Shown here one piece after another: positions 1 through 13,526 of a DNA stretch of 64,000 nt. Position 1 is the first letter of the stretch. Each line of letters opens with the position of its first letter. The DNA comes from Campylorhamphus procurvoides (lineage: Eukaryota; Chordata; Aves; Passeriformes; Dendrocolaptidae), in assembly GCA_013396655.1 (NCBI GenBank), contig WBMV01000073.1:832525-896524 (forward strand). Reading direction: 5' to 3'. Position numbers and translations under genes: made by a program. The notes beneath the pieces are model-generated. The model had not been told where the DNA came from, did no database searches, and worked only from the letters and a program-made list of their open reading frames with translations.

Positions 1-3000
1 CCTCAATTATGACTTTCTTAGTTGTCTCTCCCAGGAAAAAAAAAGCATTTGGATCTTGAGAGGGAGAAAAAAGGTATTTAACAAGGAAAATACACTGCAA
101 AGATGTCTTATGGTCCCTATATTATGGTTTCAAACCCAAATCTTACCCTGGAGTATTTACAAAGGCTTTCCTAAGCATAAACATGAGCAATTTCCCAAGG
201 AGAAAATCAATGTGTGTGGGGACCCTCTTACCAAGCTCTCTGCCTTTGCAATCAAATCCCTACTAGCCTGAATCTATTCCAGGACTACCAGGCAGCAACA
301 GTGATCAGGAGCCTTAACCAACACAAGCCATCAGTCCTAATTATTTTGGCAATATGCATTTTGGCAAAATTGGAGAGGGCAAAGGTTGAGTGGTTTTACT
401 TTATTCCAGGACAGACACCGGACAGACAGGTCCAGACACTTCTCACTTTACCATCAGGAGAACTGGCCAAACCTGCCTACAAGACCACTTGACAGAATGG
501 TCAAACATATATTTTTGTTCTGTACTGGAACCACCTTTGAGGTTGTTCCTGCCAATGGCTGCCACCCCACACTACAACCCTTTACCTGTATCTTACAAAA
601 CCATTGAATCGACCCTCCTAAGTTATGTCAGAGGAAGTTCTACCTGTTTCTTTTTCATGCAGCTATGACAAAGCAGATAGGAAATAAAAAAGATTTCTCT
701 GTTTGCAAAAGCAGGTTCATTTCACTTCCAGAAGTGCTCAGAAAGCACAGGCTGGGAAGAAAAGGCTCAGGACAATATAATCAGAAGGATGTATGAAAAT
801 CCACATTTAACAATGACATACCCTCATTCCACAAAGCTGCTTAAAGCAGATCATCATTCATGAGGAACACAATGAGGCACCCATATCTAAATCCCTAAGC
901 ATGTCCATTCATTCCTTGACAAAATTAACGAGCCAAAATAGCAAAGATCTGAATGTTCCTAAGAGGTAATTTGACTTTTTCCACTTGACACCAAGTACTG
1001 TCCAGCAATGCAGACCCAGAGAGAATGTTCCATGCACACAAACCAACCCTATGACACAGATTAAACTGAGGTCTCATTCATATTTTTTTTATTTAAAGCC
1101 AACAAAACCTTCAAAACATGTAAACTCCTATTTTATTACATCAATTACACTATTTTGCCACCCACACATATACTTACAGGGGATGCTGGTTAAAAAGAGT
1201 CAGCCCAGAGAGACTGGGAGACTGGAATGAAGTTGCAAAGGACACACACACATACACACAGGAATTCAGACTTCCCCAGGCAAAGGAGAGGGGAATGGGT
1301 GGCTTTGCACCTCTCAATTAAGTCTTGCAGGATCTTGGAAAGTCAAAGTGTGTGATCCTCCACTACCCACAGAGAAGGCCTTGAGGTAGTGGTGGTATTT
1401 CACAAAATCTTCATTAAACCTTGCAAGAATGCAGACTGTCATTACATTTAACAAACAGTACAGCCAAACCATTCAAATTCCTTCAGTATTCCTTCTTAAA
1501 TACAATCCAAGCAATTATTTCAGACAGTGTTTGTCACGGGAGCTTGGCGTGCTCTCACCCTAATTATCAGGAAAGGAAGCCTCAGTTCAAAGGGAAATCA
1601 GCTGTAAAGCCCGTGCCAAGTTCCAAGCTTTGCAACACTCGTTGGGTTTTCACAGTGTCAGCATTTTCATCTGCCCTCAGGAACCACACCCAGCTCGGTT
1701 TGAGTGTGAAAATGCAGATCTGGCCAGTGCCATGTATGAGAAACACATTCTTCCTGCATGAGACAAAAGACAACTGTTCAATTAAACTAATGCTTATTAC
1801 AGAGAAAAACATGTAAGTGCCCGAGGAGGGATTTAAATAGCTTTTGTCAAACCTACAATCTTTACACAGCCTTCGGTCAGAAGTCAGTGGGAGTTGCTGA
1901 AGTAAAATACGGCTAATTGTCAGTATTTTTCTTTATAAATACACAGTTTAAATGTGAGCATGCCCAAGAGGCTGACCCAGTCAGCCCTCATTCCTGTCTG
2001 ATCACTCAAAAACAAATCCAGTGAGCACTGGCTGATATGACACGTATTTACTATAAATTGGTCTTGAAAAACATTAAAATCAGCCTCCAGGGTCCTGAAT
2101 CTTTCTCCCCACCATTCTGTTCTTCTGATCTAAGTTTCTAGAGCTTTGATTTAGGCAGTCAATGAAATTACTACTTTTTTACACATTCAAAAAGATCAAC
2201 CAGAAACAGCCAAAGTTGGTAGTTTCGAATCACTTTGTTTTGTCACCAAAGCTGCACTGCTTTGCCACTTGGTCTATTGCCCTCCTGTACTGAATGTGGA
2301 GGGCATTGCTCATGATAAAAGACAATCCCAAAGGCACAGTGTGAGCATTTCTTGTTGCTATAAGGAAGCAAGAAATTCCCCCCAAAAGGAAAATTCCTAT
2401 CTAATCCATGGATATGCCATTTTTAGAGCTGGAAATGTAGACCAAATAAAAGGGAAACTTGGATGTATATATTTTTTTGATCACTACATTCAGAGAGTGA
2501 CCCAATTATTAAAGGTGCTCATATAACAGTTCAAGCTTCTCTTTTCAGAGGTAATAAAGATGATAAAGACTTTCACGGATTTTAGTTTGGACCTCTAAAC
2601 CCACCAGAATCCCCACCTGGACAGCCCTGGATGTACTGAGAGCCTCTGTCCATTCTCACCTGATGGAATGCCAGTGCAAGCATTTCAGCACTGCAGGAAA
2701 TCTCTTTTATGTGTTAATCTTTCCAATGGGGCTTCTCAGCCCATTTTAGTGCAATAAAAGACAAAGGGACGATAAGCAGTGCTCTGTTCAGAGTTACAAA
2801 CTGCATCCCTATATAGCAAATCTTCCTTGCAATTGCCAATTTGACCAAGAGATGGTACTGTGGGTACACACAGCCACTACAAGGCGATGCTGATGGGATA
2901 AATACCCGCTCGTGTCTGAACCACTCCGATTTAGATGTTCATAAACACGTATGTGTACTGCTAAAGCGCATTTAAGAACACTGACCATGCAATGAAAGTT

Positions 3001-3239
3001 ACAAGTTTGAGCACAATCAATTGGTTTACAATTTGCAAACGCTGAAACAGCACGAATTGGTCATCACATGCTGTGTTTAACTCTTTATATAACAAACAAG
3101 TTCAAGACATATACAAGAATCACACACAATTGACAATAAATGCACAGCTTTATCTAGAAGATCTACCCAATGCTCTTATATTTAGTGTTTTCCAATTTCT
3201 GCAAATCTGGTGACCTCCAGGCTTCCTAAGAAAAGTCAA
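1..3239. other. Intergenic, no gene supported
   Basis: No open frame here reads like a known protein, and the longest (131 codons, 1421-1816) lacks splice context or recognisable motifs. There is a short CA-rich stretch near 1240-1262 and an A/T-rich composition with several AATAAA-like strings on both strands. It could contain the 3' UTR of an unseen neighbour, but I cannot show that. Confidence 0.6.
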
Positions 3240-3875
3240 AGCAGTCAAAGTTCACGTAGGGCAGGACCATGTCCTTGCCACAGAGAAGGGAATGATATCC
3301 TGAGGTGCATTAGGGAAACAATTGTCAGCAGGTCCAGAGAGCTGATCCTTTCCCTTCTTCACCACTGGAGAGCCCACAGATGGAGTGCTGTGCCCAGAGC
3401 TGGGCTCACCACTACAACACACAGGGACATGCTGGAGAGAGCCCAGCAAAGGGCCATGAAGCTCAGCAAGGGCCTGGGAGCACCTCACACATGGGGAAAG
3501 ACTGGCAGAGCTGGGGCTGTTCAGCCTGGAGAAGGCTCTGGGGAAAACATGTCCATGTATAAAAATACCTCATGGCAGGGTGGAAAGAGGATGAAACCAG
3601 GCTCTTTTTAGTGGTGTCCAGGGACAGAACCAGAGGCAATGGGCACAAACTCAAACACAGGAGGTTCCCTCTGAATTCCAGGAACCACTTTTTCCCTGTG
3701 AGGTGACCAAACACCAGCACAGGGTGCCCAGAGAGGTTGTGGAGTCTCCATCCTTGGAGAAGTTCAAATCCATCTGGGCAGCAGCTCTAGGTGGCCCTCC
3801 CTGAGTAGGGATTTTAAGATGACACCTTTAAAACAGGTCCATTCCAACCTCAGCCACTCTGTGTTTCTGTGAAAG
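3240..3875 (+). mobile_element. CR1 LINE 3' fragment
   Basis: The plus strand has the degenerate 3' end of an avian CR1 element. It contains a string about overlooked groups of hallmark phrases: the 'gggcacaaactcaaacacagg' region, the 'gtgcccagagaggttgtgga' region, the 'ccatccttggag' region, and a terminal 'attccaacctcagccactctgtg' region. Short open frames across it on both strands are decayed. It lies in the 5' flank of EPB42. Recognition is by eye; a RepeatMasker run would give the subfamily. Confidence 0.8.
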
Positions 3876-4554
3876 GGAATCAATACAATTAAGGCTGTGT
3901 TGTAAAAAACTAAAACACAGAGAATTTGTATTTAGCTGAAATGATGCATATAGGCAAGTGATTGCAAAGTTTATTATAGAAATACTAAAAAAACCAGCAG
4001 GCTCACTGGACTATATTGTATAATCAGCTTCTCAAATTATTCTTGAATTTCTGGAAGATCATAGGTTTCTCCAAAACTGTTGGTGACTCACTCCACTGTG
4101 AAACTTGTTAGTTTCTGATGTCTTATTTCTTTTGATCAATTACTTATCAATCCAGTGATGTTCCTTTTATATTACAGCAACTTCTAAGAATGTCTTTAGT
4201 CCAAGTCTCCAGTGCAATATTTTTAAATAGTCTGCATTATACTACACAAACTCTACTCTTTTAGTTGTTGCTTTTAACACATTTCCTCATTTTGGAGTGG
4301 TTTCATTTTTTTAATTAGGCACAAGAGCAATGGATGTGCTGACTATTTTCTTTTAAACTCCCTGAAGGGTTTAGGATCCAACATTTGAAGTGCACTCTGT
4401 GCATTGTTTAGTACCATATTGAGATTTGCATTTGCTACTTTGGGGTCCCCAGAGCACAGCTTCTTGAAGAAATTGTCACTGGCTGTCTCTAAATGCCTTG
4501 CATCCTGCTGTGGAATTTCACCTCATCTGTAGGGTGTCTTCAGTGTGGTCTGAG
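3876..4554. other. EPB42 5' flank, nothing recognised
   Basis: A/T-rich sequence between the CR1 copy and the EPB42 promoter motifs. I see no coding exon or RNA gene. Confidence 0.5.
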
Positions 4555-4638
4555 AGATAAAAGAGTCCTCAACATCTGCACACCAGGCCAGCAAGATAAG
4601 CTGGAAAGGTGGCAAGAGCATGACCCACCCTGTATAAA
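4555..4638 (+). promoter_or_regulatory. EPB42: EPB42 proximal promoter: two GATA sites, CACCC box, TATA box
   Basis: Within 84 bp there are AGATAA (4555-4560), AGATAAG (4594-4600), a CACCC string (4626-4630) and TATAAA (4633-4638). The ATG is at 4754, so a start site near 4660-4670 would give a 5' leader of about 90 bases. WGATAR is the GATA1 site and CACCC boxes bind KLF1; both factors drive erythroid genes, which fits a red-cell membrane protein. The motifs are seen directly. Their use is inferred. Confidence 0.55.
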
Positions 4639-4753
4639 GAAATCAAGCAAACAACTTTGCAAGAGGACAGGTTTTAAAGAGAGCTGAAGGAAGGAGTCAC
4701 TGCCCACCCCAGCAAGCAGGAGCTGAAGACTTTCATGGTACAGGGAACCAGCC

Positions 4754-7700
4754 ATGGGCCAAGGTAAGCAAAAATCACTTTGGCTAGTTCCAAGAATTTG
4801 CAAGCTGTGTGCCAGGAGAAAACAGCTGTTCTTGCTCCAAGACAGCATTCATAGGCTTGTAGAAGAGCTGAGCTTACAAGGCAGGAGCCAAGACAGCACT
4901 CTAAAGGCTAAGGGAGTTCGATTTGCACAGCAGACTTGCACAAAAAAAACATAGCAAATAAAAGCTGGTATCAGTGACTAAGAGGAGTTTGAGAAGCAGC
5001 AAGAAGTTTGAGAAGCTAAGGCAGACAGGTGAGAGTTTGGAAGCAAAGGCAAGAGAGGCATCCTCAACATAGCTCAAGGGTGGGCAGACATCATCATCAC
5101 AGAGAAGAAACTCTGAGGTCAGAGTTGGCTCCATAAAGCTTGAAATGGTGCAGGGCTGTGAACTGGATCCTTGAGGGGATTTGAAAGCCAGACCAGAATC
5201 ATTCACTCAAAACAACATGTGGAAAAAATTCATAGGGGGGAAAAGAAAACCAAAGCAGACAAACCAGTGGGACTCTCACAACAAACAGAAGGGACAACTG
5301 CAATGGGAGAAGGTAACGATGCAGGGGCCAAGACACACTAGACATAAGGAGAGAGCAGAACTAATGAAAACTGTAAAGGGTAGTTGTGGGTTTAGCACAG
5401 GAGCAATGTATTTAGATAGCAGAGGACAGTGGGACAATTTTTTCCTGTCTTCTGGTGCTGGACAGAAGCACGTTTGGTGTGTGCAGTGCATGTATAGGAG
5501 ACAGGAGGAGGAAGAGAAGGAGGAGGAAGAGAAGGAAGACAGAGAAGGGGGAGGTAGAGTTTTTCTTTTTCCTGCAGCCCTGAGTATGGGATTGTCAATG
5601 AATGTGGTGCCAAGTAGAGAACCTGGTGTTTGATGGATCCCAGCAGCATTGCATTTGAACCAGCAGTGAAGTTTGCACCAGTGCACTCAGTGATGTGAGG
5701 TGTAGGCAAAGGCAGCTCAATAGTCACTTGACACCAGACCAAGCAAGCTCAGACTGAAGGCTCCTACAGATACTGGGCAGAAAGTCTCAGAGACAGGAGG
5801 GGAACGTCTGAGTGAAGAAAACACTTGATCAGCTGTTTGTGATACAAAACGTGGGTCAGGGCCAGACTGCAGGCAGTTCACAGCCCCAAACTCATTCTAT
5901 ATCTTCTCACACTACAGGTCTGAGCATCAAAAAATGTGATTTCAAGATCCCAATGAACAACAGTAACCACCACACAGAAGAAATTGGCACTGAAAGGCTT
6001 ATTGTGAGGCGGGGGCAGCCATTCACCATCACTGTGAACTTCTCAGCTCCCATACACAACTACCTGCAGCAGATGAAGAAGACCTTCCTCATTGCAAAGA
6101 CAGGTAAAAATCATTACCAAACCTACCAGAGCTCAGGTCCTCCACACTCCTGGAGATCAGAGCTGGTGGCAAAAGCCATCTGCAGAACTGGACAGAGGTG
6201 CCACATTTAGACATGAGGCCAGTGAGCTGTGTACCTGAGACACAGAGGAGTCTCCTTTGCTGCAGGGTCACAGCCAGACCCCTTTCAGAAGAGATGCTGC
6301 AGCACCGTAACCAATGCAGGTCCACTCCTCCATGATTTGAAACTACTCACAGAATCTCTCCTGTCTTTTGGTTTAGGAATATTCAAACTTAGTTAGGCTT
6401 AAGGAGTGTTTCCTAGTGAGACCCCTGAGAAGTGCAGCAGTGTTCAGCCCCAGCTTGTTTTACCATAAGCTTGTTTTACCATGAATGTGACTTTTGTTTT
6501 AGGGCAGAATTCCAGGAGCAGCAAATCTGCACCATTCGGGCTGTTCTTGGTTTCTACAAAATGATGAAATATCCATCTCACTTTCAAATGTGGAGGTCTG
6601 AGTGTAGTTCTAACCTTAGGCAGATTCTCTGGGAGTTAAGCTGCTAAAGGGCTTAACTCTCACCAGGAGATCTGTGGCTCCCTGCAGTGTGCACAGGTGA
6701 GGAATAAACACAATATCTGGCATAAACACAACCAGATCTCTTTGGTTGCAGGATCACACCCTTCCAAAGCAGATGAAATCCAGACTGAATTTCCCATCTC
6801 CAGCCTGGGAGATGAGAAGCAGTGGAGTGCAGCACTGCAAGAACAGGACCTGTGCTCCTGGACCCTCTCTGTGAACACACCTGCCAATGCTCCCATTGGC
6901 CAGTACACTCTGTTTCTACGCACCTCCCAATCCTCCCACCTCCTCGGGAAATTCATCCTTCTCTTCAATCCCTGGTGCCGAGGTATGTGGCCAAAAAGAG
7001 AAAGGCAGCCTGGGAACAGCCACTTCACAAACCCAGCTTTGGAGCTGTGGCACTTTGCCCCCGTGGAGGTGGAGGCTGATTCACCCAGAGCTCCCTGCCA
7101 CTCCTGCCCTGCTCCTCACAGCACCTTAGGAGAGAGGCAGAGGATAACAGAGCTCAAAGTTGCCTAACTCAGCACTTCTGTCCCATTCCTGGACAACTCC
7201 ACTGCCAGAGCACTGCCCTTCTAAGGGAAAAATGTTTGATGAAACATTTCATATAATAAAGATTTTAAGATGAGTCAAGATTGCAATTGGTCTGATCAAG
7301 GCCACTGCATCTTTTTTAGCATTAGAGAAGTTAAGATCCAGGACAGTGGAAGAGCTGGCTAGTGCAACTACCTAGGTCTGGAGGAACTTTTTGAACAAGG
7401 AAGCAGAGATGACAGTAAAATAATTTTCTCCTGTCTGATTCACAGTCTGTGGCGTTTTTCAAGGCAGAATGACAAAGCCTGCCAAAATCCCTGGAGTGCA
7501 CTGGAGTCTGCTGATGTAAGAGAGATGCAAGTGCATCTGAGCCCAGGAGTGCTTTCTTCCTGACGCTTTTTTTCCTCTCATCCAGATGACGAGGTGTTCT
7601 TGGCTAATGAGGCACAGCGACAGGAGTACATTTTAAACCAAGAGGGTATCATCTACTCTGGGACTGAAAATGCAGTCATAGCACAACCCTGGGACTTCAG

Positions 7701-10700
7701 TCAGGTATCTGTCTTCAGTTTGTTGCGCACCCCCTCCAAAATCCCTGCCTGGAGCTCTCCTCCTTAGCCCACTTATATCAGACTATAAGCAGAGAGGAAG
7801 AAATAATCTGCACAGCTACAAAACCTCACAGGGACTCAAAGGAACAAAAGTTCAGTCCAAATTCCTTGAAATTATTGTTCTTGTTTCAGTTTGAGGAGGA
7901 CATTGTTGACATCTGCTTCACACTGCTGTGTTTGGGTGAACACCATCAAGGAGAGAAGGATCCCACCCAGCGCAAGAGCCCTGTCCACGTCTGCCGAGCA
8001 GTGGCTGCCATGGTAAGGAGAGCAGACAGCAGCCCTGGCCCCAGCAGGGTGCACCTTCTCAATCCCAGTTCAGGGCAACCCACTGACCAAAGAATAAACC
8101 TGCCCAGGGCTGCTCCAAACACCTCCTGCCCATCTCCAGTCTGTCCTCATATTCCTGCAACAGATAAATGGTGCTGCCGGAGTTCCTTAGCAGTGACAGT
8201 ACACTCACTGAATAAATCTGAGGAGACTGCTGCACTTGCTCTCTCAGCCATGACCTTCATGCTCTGCACAAAAAAATCTTGGTTTCATCTGCTTTGGGAG
8301 TAGTTTCATCAAACAGGAACGAGTGGACCTACCAAAGAGAGGCAATTCCTTAATACATCTTTCTCTCCTCCTTCCCTGCAGCTGAACTGCAATGAGTTCA
8401 AAGGGATCCTGACAGAATGTGAGGCTGGGCAGTGCTACAATGGGACACCCCCTTCCAAGTGGCTGGGAAGCAGCCCCATCCTCCGGCAGTGGATTGCATC
8501 AAAGTGCCAGCCTGTCCGCTACGGGCAGTGCTGGGTGTTTGCTGCAGTCATGTGTTCAGGTACAGTGGTGCTTCAAAGATTCTTGGGTTGAGCAGAGCCT
8601 TATTTGGTCTGCAGGACCTCTAGCACATGCCTAAATTCCTGGATTAACACAGATCCAGTAACATAACCTTTAATGTTTAGGTGAGAGGCAGATCTTCAGA
8701 GTATTCTCATGAACACTGAGCATCACTAGATTTCTCCCAATGCACCTATGAGATCTTATTTCCTGAGGGGGCAATGGCTCTTGCAAAGTCCAACCAGCCC
8801 CCCTGGTGCCATTCCTATCAGGCCTAGCACCAAAAAAGGCTCTACATCTTATCAGCACAGGCACCCTTAGGGCAGGATGCACAGCTGAGTCACAGCTCTC
8901 TCTTCTGCACAGTTCTGAGGTGCCTGGGAATTCCTACCAGGGTGGTCACTGGCTTTACATGGGCTCACAACACTCAGAGCAGCCTGAGCGTGGATGAGTA
9001 TTATGATGAAGATGGGACACTGCTCACACAGGACAAGAGTGCTCGTGTCTGGTAAGAAAACATGGCAGGACCCAAGCAAGAAGTTTGAGACAGTACCTGG
9101 ATGTAGGAATAGAGGGGGGAAAAGAAAGAGGTAAAAGCTGCAGGGAGGTGGATAGGAGACAGCTCAGCTGACATCCTGTCTACATGACCTGTTCTTGATA
9201 AATTGTGCAATCCAAACTGAAGAGTGCCCTATTACTAGAGCCCACAATGATAGCCCAGGCCAGCTGGAGAAACTCCACTTGCATCAAAACCCATGGTCTC
9301 TGCTCTCCTCAACATGCACTGAACTCTCTCAAATGAGCATTAACTGGCTGTGGTTTGGCTGAAACATTACTGTACCCCTGGGCTCAGTCCCTTAGTATAA
9401 GCTCGTGATGTTATCTCTTGCAGGACCTTCCACGTTTGGAACGAATGCTGGATGGCCAGGGCAGATTTGCTACCAGAGTACAACGGGTGGCAAGCACTGG
9501 ATGCCACCTGCCAGGAAAAAAGTGAAGGCAAGATATCAGAGACAGGCTTGAGAAAGAGCAGGGGGGAACTGGAGTGGGGAACAAATAAAGCAGTTTGGTA
9601 ATCCTGCCTTCCCCACCTTCCATTGGAAGGATGCAAAAGGACAAGGACTCACCCTGTTGATTTCAGGCCCCTAATCATTATTTATCATTTCGTTCGTGCA
9701 GCTTGCATAGCTTTTAAGAGCTCTATCATATTACTGCTTCCTAATGTCTTCCTAAACTAGATACTTCACCACTCCCAGTATAGGTCTAACCTATGGATGG
9801 GTTTAGTTGGTAAAGCATCTGCATCTTAACAAGGCCATATTTTCTCTTCAGGTCCATCCTTCTGTGGGCCAGCCCCTGTCCATGCTATCAAGGAAGGGGA
9901 CACAGAAGTTGATTATGATGTCGGCTACTTCTTTGCTGCCATCAATGCCAAGTGTCAGGTCTGGATACAAAGAGCAGACGACACCCTCAAGCCAGCTTTT
10001 GGTGGCACAAAATACACTGGGAACAACATCAGCACCAAGAGTGTTGGCAGTGAACGCTGCGAGGACATCACACACAAGTACAAGTACCCTGAAGGTATGG
10101 GGTGTGTATAGGCCAGTGACTGAGCACAATCCTTGCCAGTGTTTCAAGCAAAGAGTGATAGACCAGAGAGCAGAGCCAAACCAGAGCATCAGTCATCCAC
10201 TTCTCACTACTTCTCCTTTTTTGAGGGCACAAAAACACCTAACTCTGGTTACAGACCTAAAGCAGAGGTCTAAATTTTATCCTGCTTAATTGCATTGACC
10301 AGGTCTGTAGAAGGCCAGGTGTTTCTTAAGCAGACATTTTCACATCTGGAAAGACTTTTCTGACTTCTGTTACTTCTGCATTCTGTACATTCACATCCCA
10401 TTATCTCTGTAATAGATAGATACAGGTATTTCAGACTCCAGCTTAATGAAAAGGACTATTATGCTCTCAAATATTGCCTAAATTTCTCCCTCAAAAAGCA
10501 GCTTTGGAGTCTGAGTGCTGTTTCTCTCACCCAACCCTGCCATCTCATCTTAGCCTGTGGCATGTTGTCTCCTTGGCTGCACTCCATCAGATGAGAACTA
10601 CTGCCTTAGCTACAGCAATAGTTAGAGAGGCCACTGACTCCTTTACTCTGACAGATGTTAGCACCAAGATGCTTTAAAACTATGACAATTCTTCCCAAGT

Positions 10701-13433
10701 AGAATCTGTCAGGTATGTACAATGAATATCCTGTCAGCTGAAATTGTCAAACTGCTCCAACCAGAAGCTCAAATTATATCTCTCTATGCTCTTAGAAACA
10801 GTTACCTACAGTACTGCCAGGATAAATCAATGCCATTCTCCTGCACTTGCTGCTTCACACTTGTAAACTGAAAAGAATACTAAAATATGTACTTCTTTTT
10901 TGTGACAGGCTCTCTCAAGGAAAAAGAAGTACTTGACAAAGCCTACAGAAATATAAAGAAACTTGAGACTACCACCAGCAGCACCACAACACAGTTTAGC
11001 TCCATCCCTATTTCCCTTGAAGAGCCAGTTAACTTTTTCATCCAGCTCCAATCAAACAGTTCTCTGCAACTGGGAGAAGACATTCCACTTTCCATTGAAA
11101 TGTTTAACCTCAGTGGTGGAGAAAAAGCTACTCACCTGGTACTTGGAGTCCAGTCTCTACATTATAATGGTGTGCCCATTACCCAACTCTGGAAGCAGGA
11201 GTTTCATTTTAATCTCCAAAACAATGAAGGTAAGGGTGGATGGGTGCGTGGCTAGAAAGTGTATCTAGTTCTCACTTTAGGAAAAATACTCTTACCCATA
11301 AGTTTACAAAAGGTTGGCTGAATAATTGATTGTGATTGCCCAGATGTTGTAGGGTCTCCCTCACTGGAAATATTCAAGGACCATTTAGACACAATCCTAT
11401 GCCATGTGGTCTGGGATGACCCTGCTTGGGCAGAGAGGTTGGACCAGATGACCCACTGTGGTCCCTTCCAACCTTACTGATTCTGCAGCTCTGTGAAATA
11501 AAACACTTTGGCAGCATCACCTTAGAGATTTTCAATCTGCAAATTCATTTGTGATCACTTAAGCATTTAAATGCTGCAGCTTTCAGTACAATGTTGGCAC
11601 TAAACACTCCAAGGTGTCATGCAGGAAAAAAACAGACTGTATTTATCATCTGGTTTTTCACCACTCTATTCCAGTCAACAAGCTGAAGGTCCTTGTGCCT
11701 TACTCATGGTATGAAAAGGAGCTGGGAGAGAACCACCTGCTCAGGCTGACTGCTGTGCTGAGAGATGAGGACTCCTTCTACATATACCTGGCACAGGAAG
11801 AGATCAGCATTTCTGATCCCCTTCTCACTATTGAGGTTAGATTGGGCAGGGAGAAAACAACTTGCATAGTCCTAAGCAGCAGAACAATTCTGCTGGGTTC
11901 AGTGGCTCTGTTCATGCTGTTTTCTTTCAAAGCACTGAGATAAAAGTTTGGGAAAGGTGATTTGGGCTACTGTTTGTTGGGCTACTGTTTGTACAGCACT
12001 CCCACTTCTACTTTTCCTGTGTGTGTGCATAAGGAAATCCTGATGACTCTTAACTCACTTCCTAGTCTGGAAATCAGAGACTGCAGAAGGAAACTAGAGC
12101 AGAAGAAACTCACCCAGACTTTGCCTCTCCTGCCAACTGGCAGCTCAGTCTGACTCTGGCACAAAAAAACCCCATACATCTCCCTTTAATCATAGAAGAA
12201 CCTTCTTTCTTCTCTCAGTTTCAGCCAATTTCCTTCTTTCAACAGCTTCCAGAAAACATGGTACAGTACCAGCCAAGCACAGCAAAGATCAGCCTGCTGA
12301 ACCCTCTGACTGAACCCCTGGAGCAGTGTGTGATTGCAGTCACAGGGCGAGGGCTCATTTACAGACAAAGGAAGTACAGGTAAGTGCAAACTGATGGATC
12401 TAAGGACAGCAAATGGAAAAAGAGACACAAGACAAGCTAAAGAAACCCTTGCACAGAAAAGGGTGTCCCCCAAAATAACCAGGCAACAACATGGCAGGAA
12501 GATACTGCTTTAGCATGAAAGCCCCAGGCATCCCATCCTTTATTTACAGATAATACAGAAGATTTTCACAATCAAAAGAAGAAGCCAACAGAACTTCCAA
12601 TAGATGTGTAATACTTAAGTTGAAGCCAATATGGCATCTGTGAAAGCTTCAACCCCAAAGGCCTAGATAGCAAAAGGAAAGCCTTCTGCCAACAAAAAGG
12701 ACAAGAGAAATACCATAAGACTTAGTCAGAAACACACATTAAATAAGACAACAGTTAGATGTCACTGAAATGAGCCATGAGACATCAATTACTTTTCAGT
12801 GAGCCACTTAAGCATCCTTAAATGGAGTAAAACTCTACTGTTTGTGACACAGCTTTCCACCCATTACCCACTGTAAACAATAAAGACAGTCCCTGGGTAC
12901 AACTGCAGTGGTGTCTTCCCCTTCTCTACTGAAGAACCAGGCAAATGTGACTGCCAAGAGTCATCCAAAAAGGCATGCTCTCCTTCCCAGGACAAACACC
13001 CCACACATCTCTGAAGAAGCTGCATTAGGACAAAGTCATCTTAGATGGCTCCATGGGGAGTTTCCACTCTCCTGTCCCATCTCCCACCCAAACAACTGTC
13101 AGATGACAATGCCATTCTGATAGTTTAGATAACTGCTAGCCTTCTTCTATTTATTTTCCTTTCTTTTCTTTCCTTTCCTTTTTTTGGCACCACACTCCTA
13201 CCTAGCAAATGCATGTCCTAGGCCCAGCAAACTAGAAATACAGAGAGGTGTGATTCCTGTATAATCCCTTCTCATCTTTCAGGCTGGGATCTGTGCAAGC
13301 CAAAAGCACTCAGGAGCTGCAAGTCCCATTCACCCCCATCCGAGCTGGGCCCAGAAGACTCACTGCACAACTTACCTGCCCTCAGCTCCAGAACCTGAAG
13401 AGCTACAGAACTGCAGACATTGCAGCTGCCTGA
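4754..13433 (+). CDS. EPB42: Erythrocyte membrane protein band 4.2 (transglutaminase family), 13 exons
   Basis: Coding exons: 4754-4763, 5918-6103, 6752-6982, 7586-7704, 7890-8012, 8382-8559, 8913-9051, 9424-9527, 9852-10094, 10909-11229, 11675-11835, 12246-12379, 13283-13433. They total 2100 nt, giving 699 aa (human band 4.2 has 691). The N-terminus [12 protein letters not shown] resembles human band 4.2 rather than other transglutaminases, and CCNDBP1 is the neighbour, as in human. Domains in order are the transglutaminase N-terminal beta-sandwich, the catalytic core and two beta-barrels. In mammals band 4.2 is a catalytically dead scaffold linking band 3 to ankyrin in the red-cell membrane. 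Here the core has [10 protein letters not shown] with Cys273, FHVWNECW with His332 and Asp355 in GWQALDAT, so the triad is complete. The intron after exon 8 begins with GC. Exon 1 holds only ten coding bases, as is usual in this family. Confidence 0.93.
11334..11490 (+). mobile_element. CR1 fragment in EPB42 intron 10
   Basis: A degenerate CR1 3' end containing 'gtctccctcactggaaata', 'ggttggaccagatgaccc' and 'ggtcccttccaacctt'. It lies inside the intron between 11229 and 11675. Confidence 0.85.
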
Positions 13434-13526
13434 AGCTCAACTCAGAACAGGTCCTGCTGTCCTGCTTACAAAAGAGTGGTCACGATCTGTGCCCTGATCT
13501 TAGGCAAGCACAGATGGCAACAGTTT

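Noticed and set aside
1421..1816. 131-codon plus-strand frame upstream of EPB42
   Set aside because: No recognisable motif, no splice partners, and an overlapping frame on the other strand. Chance is the simpler reading.
5501..5556. GA-rich stretch encoding Glu/Lys runs in EPB42 intron 1
   Set aside because: It is a simple purine repeat inside an intron; the frame across it lacks splice support.
4754..13433. Identification as TGM5 or another active transglutaminase because the triad is intact
   Set aside because: The [12 protein letters not shown] start, the [10 protein letters not shown] segment after the core and the tail-to-tail CCNDBP1 neighbour all point to EPB42. A phylogeny should still confirm it.
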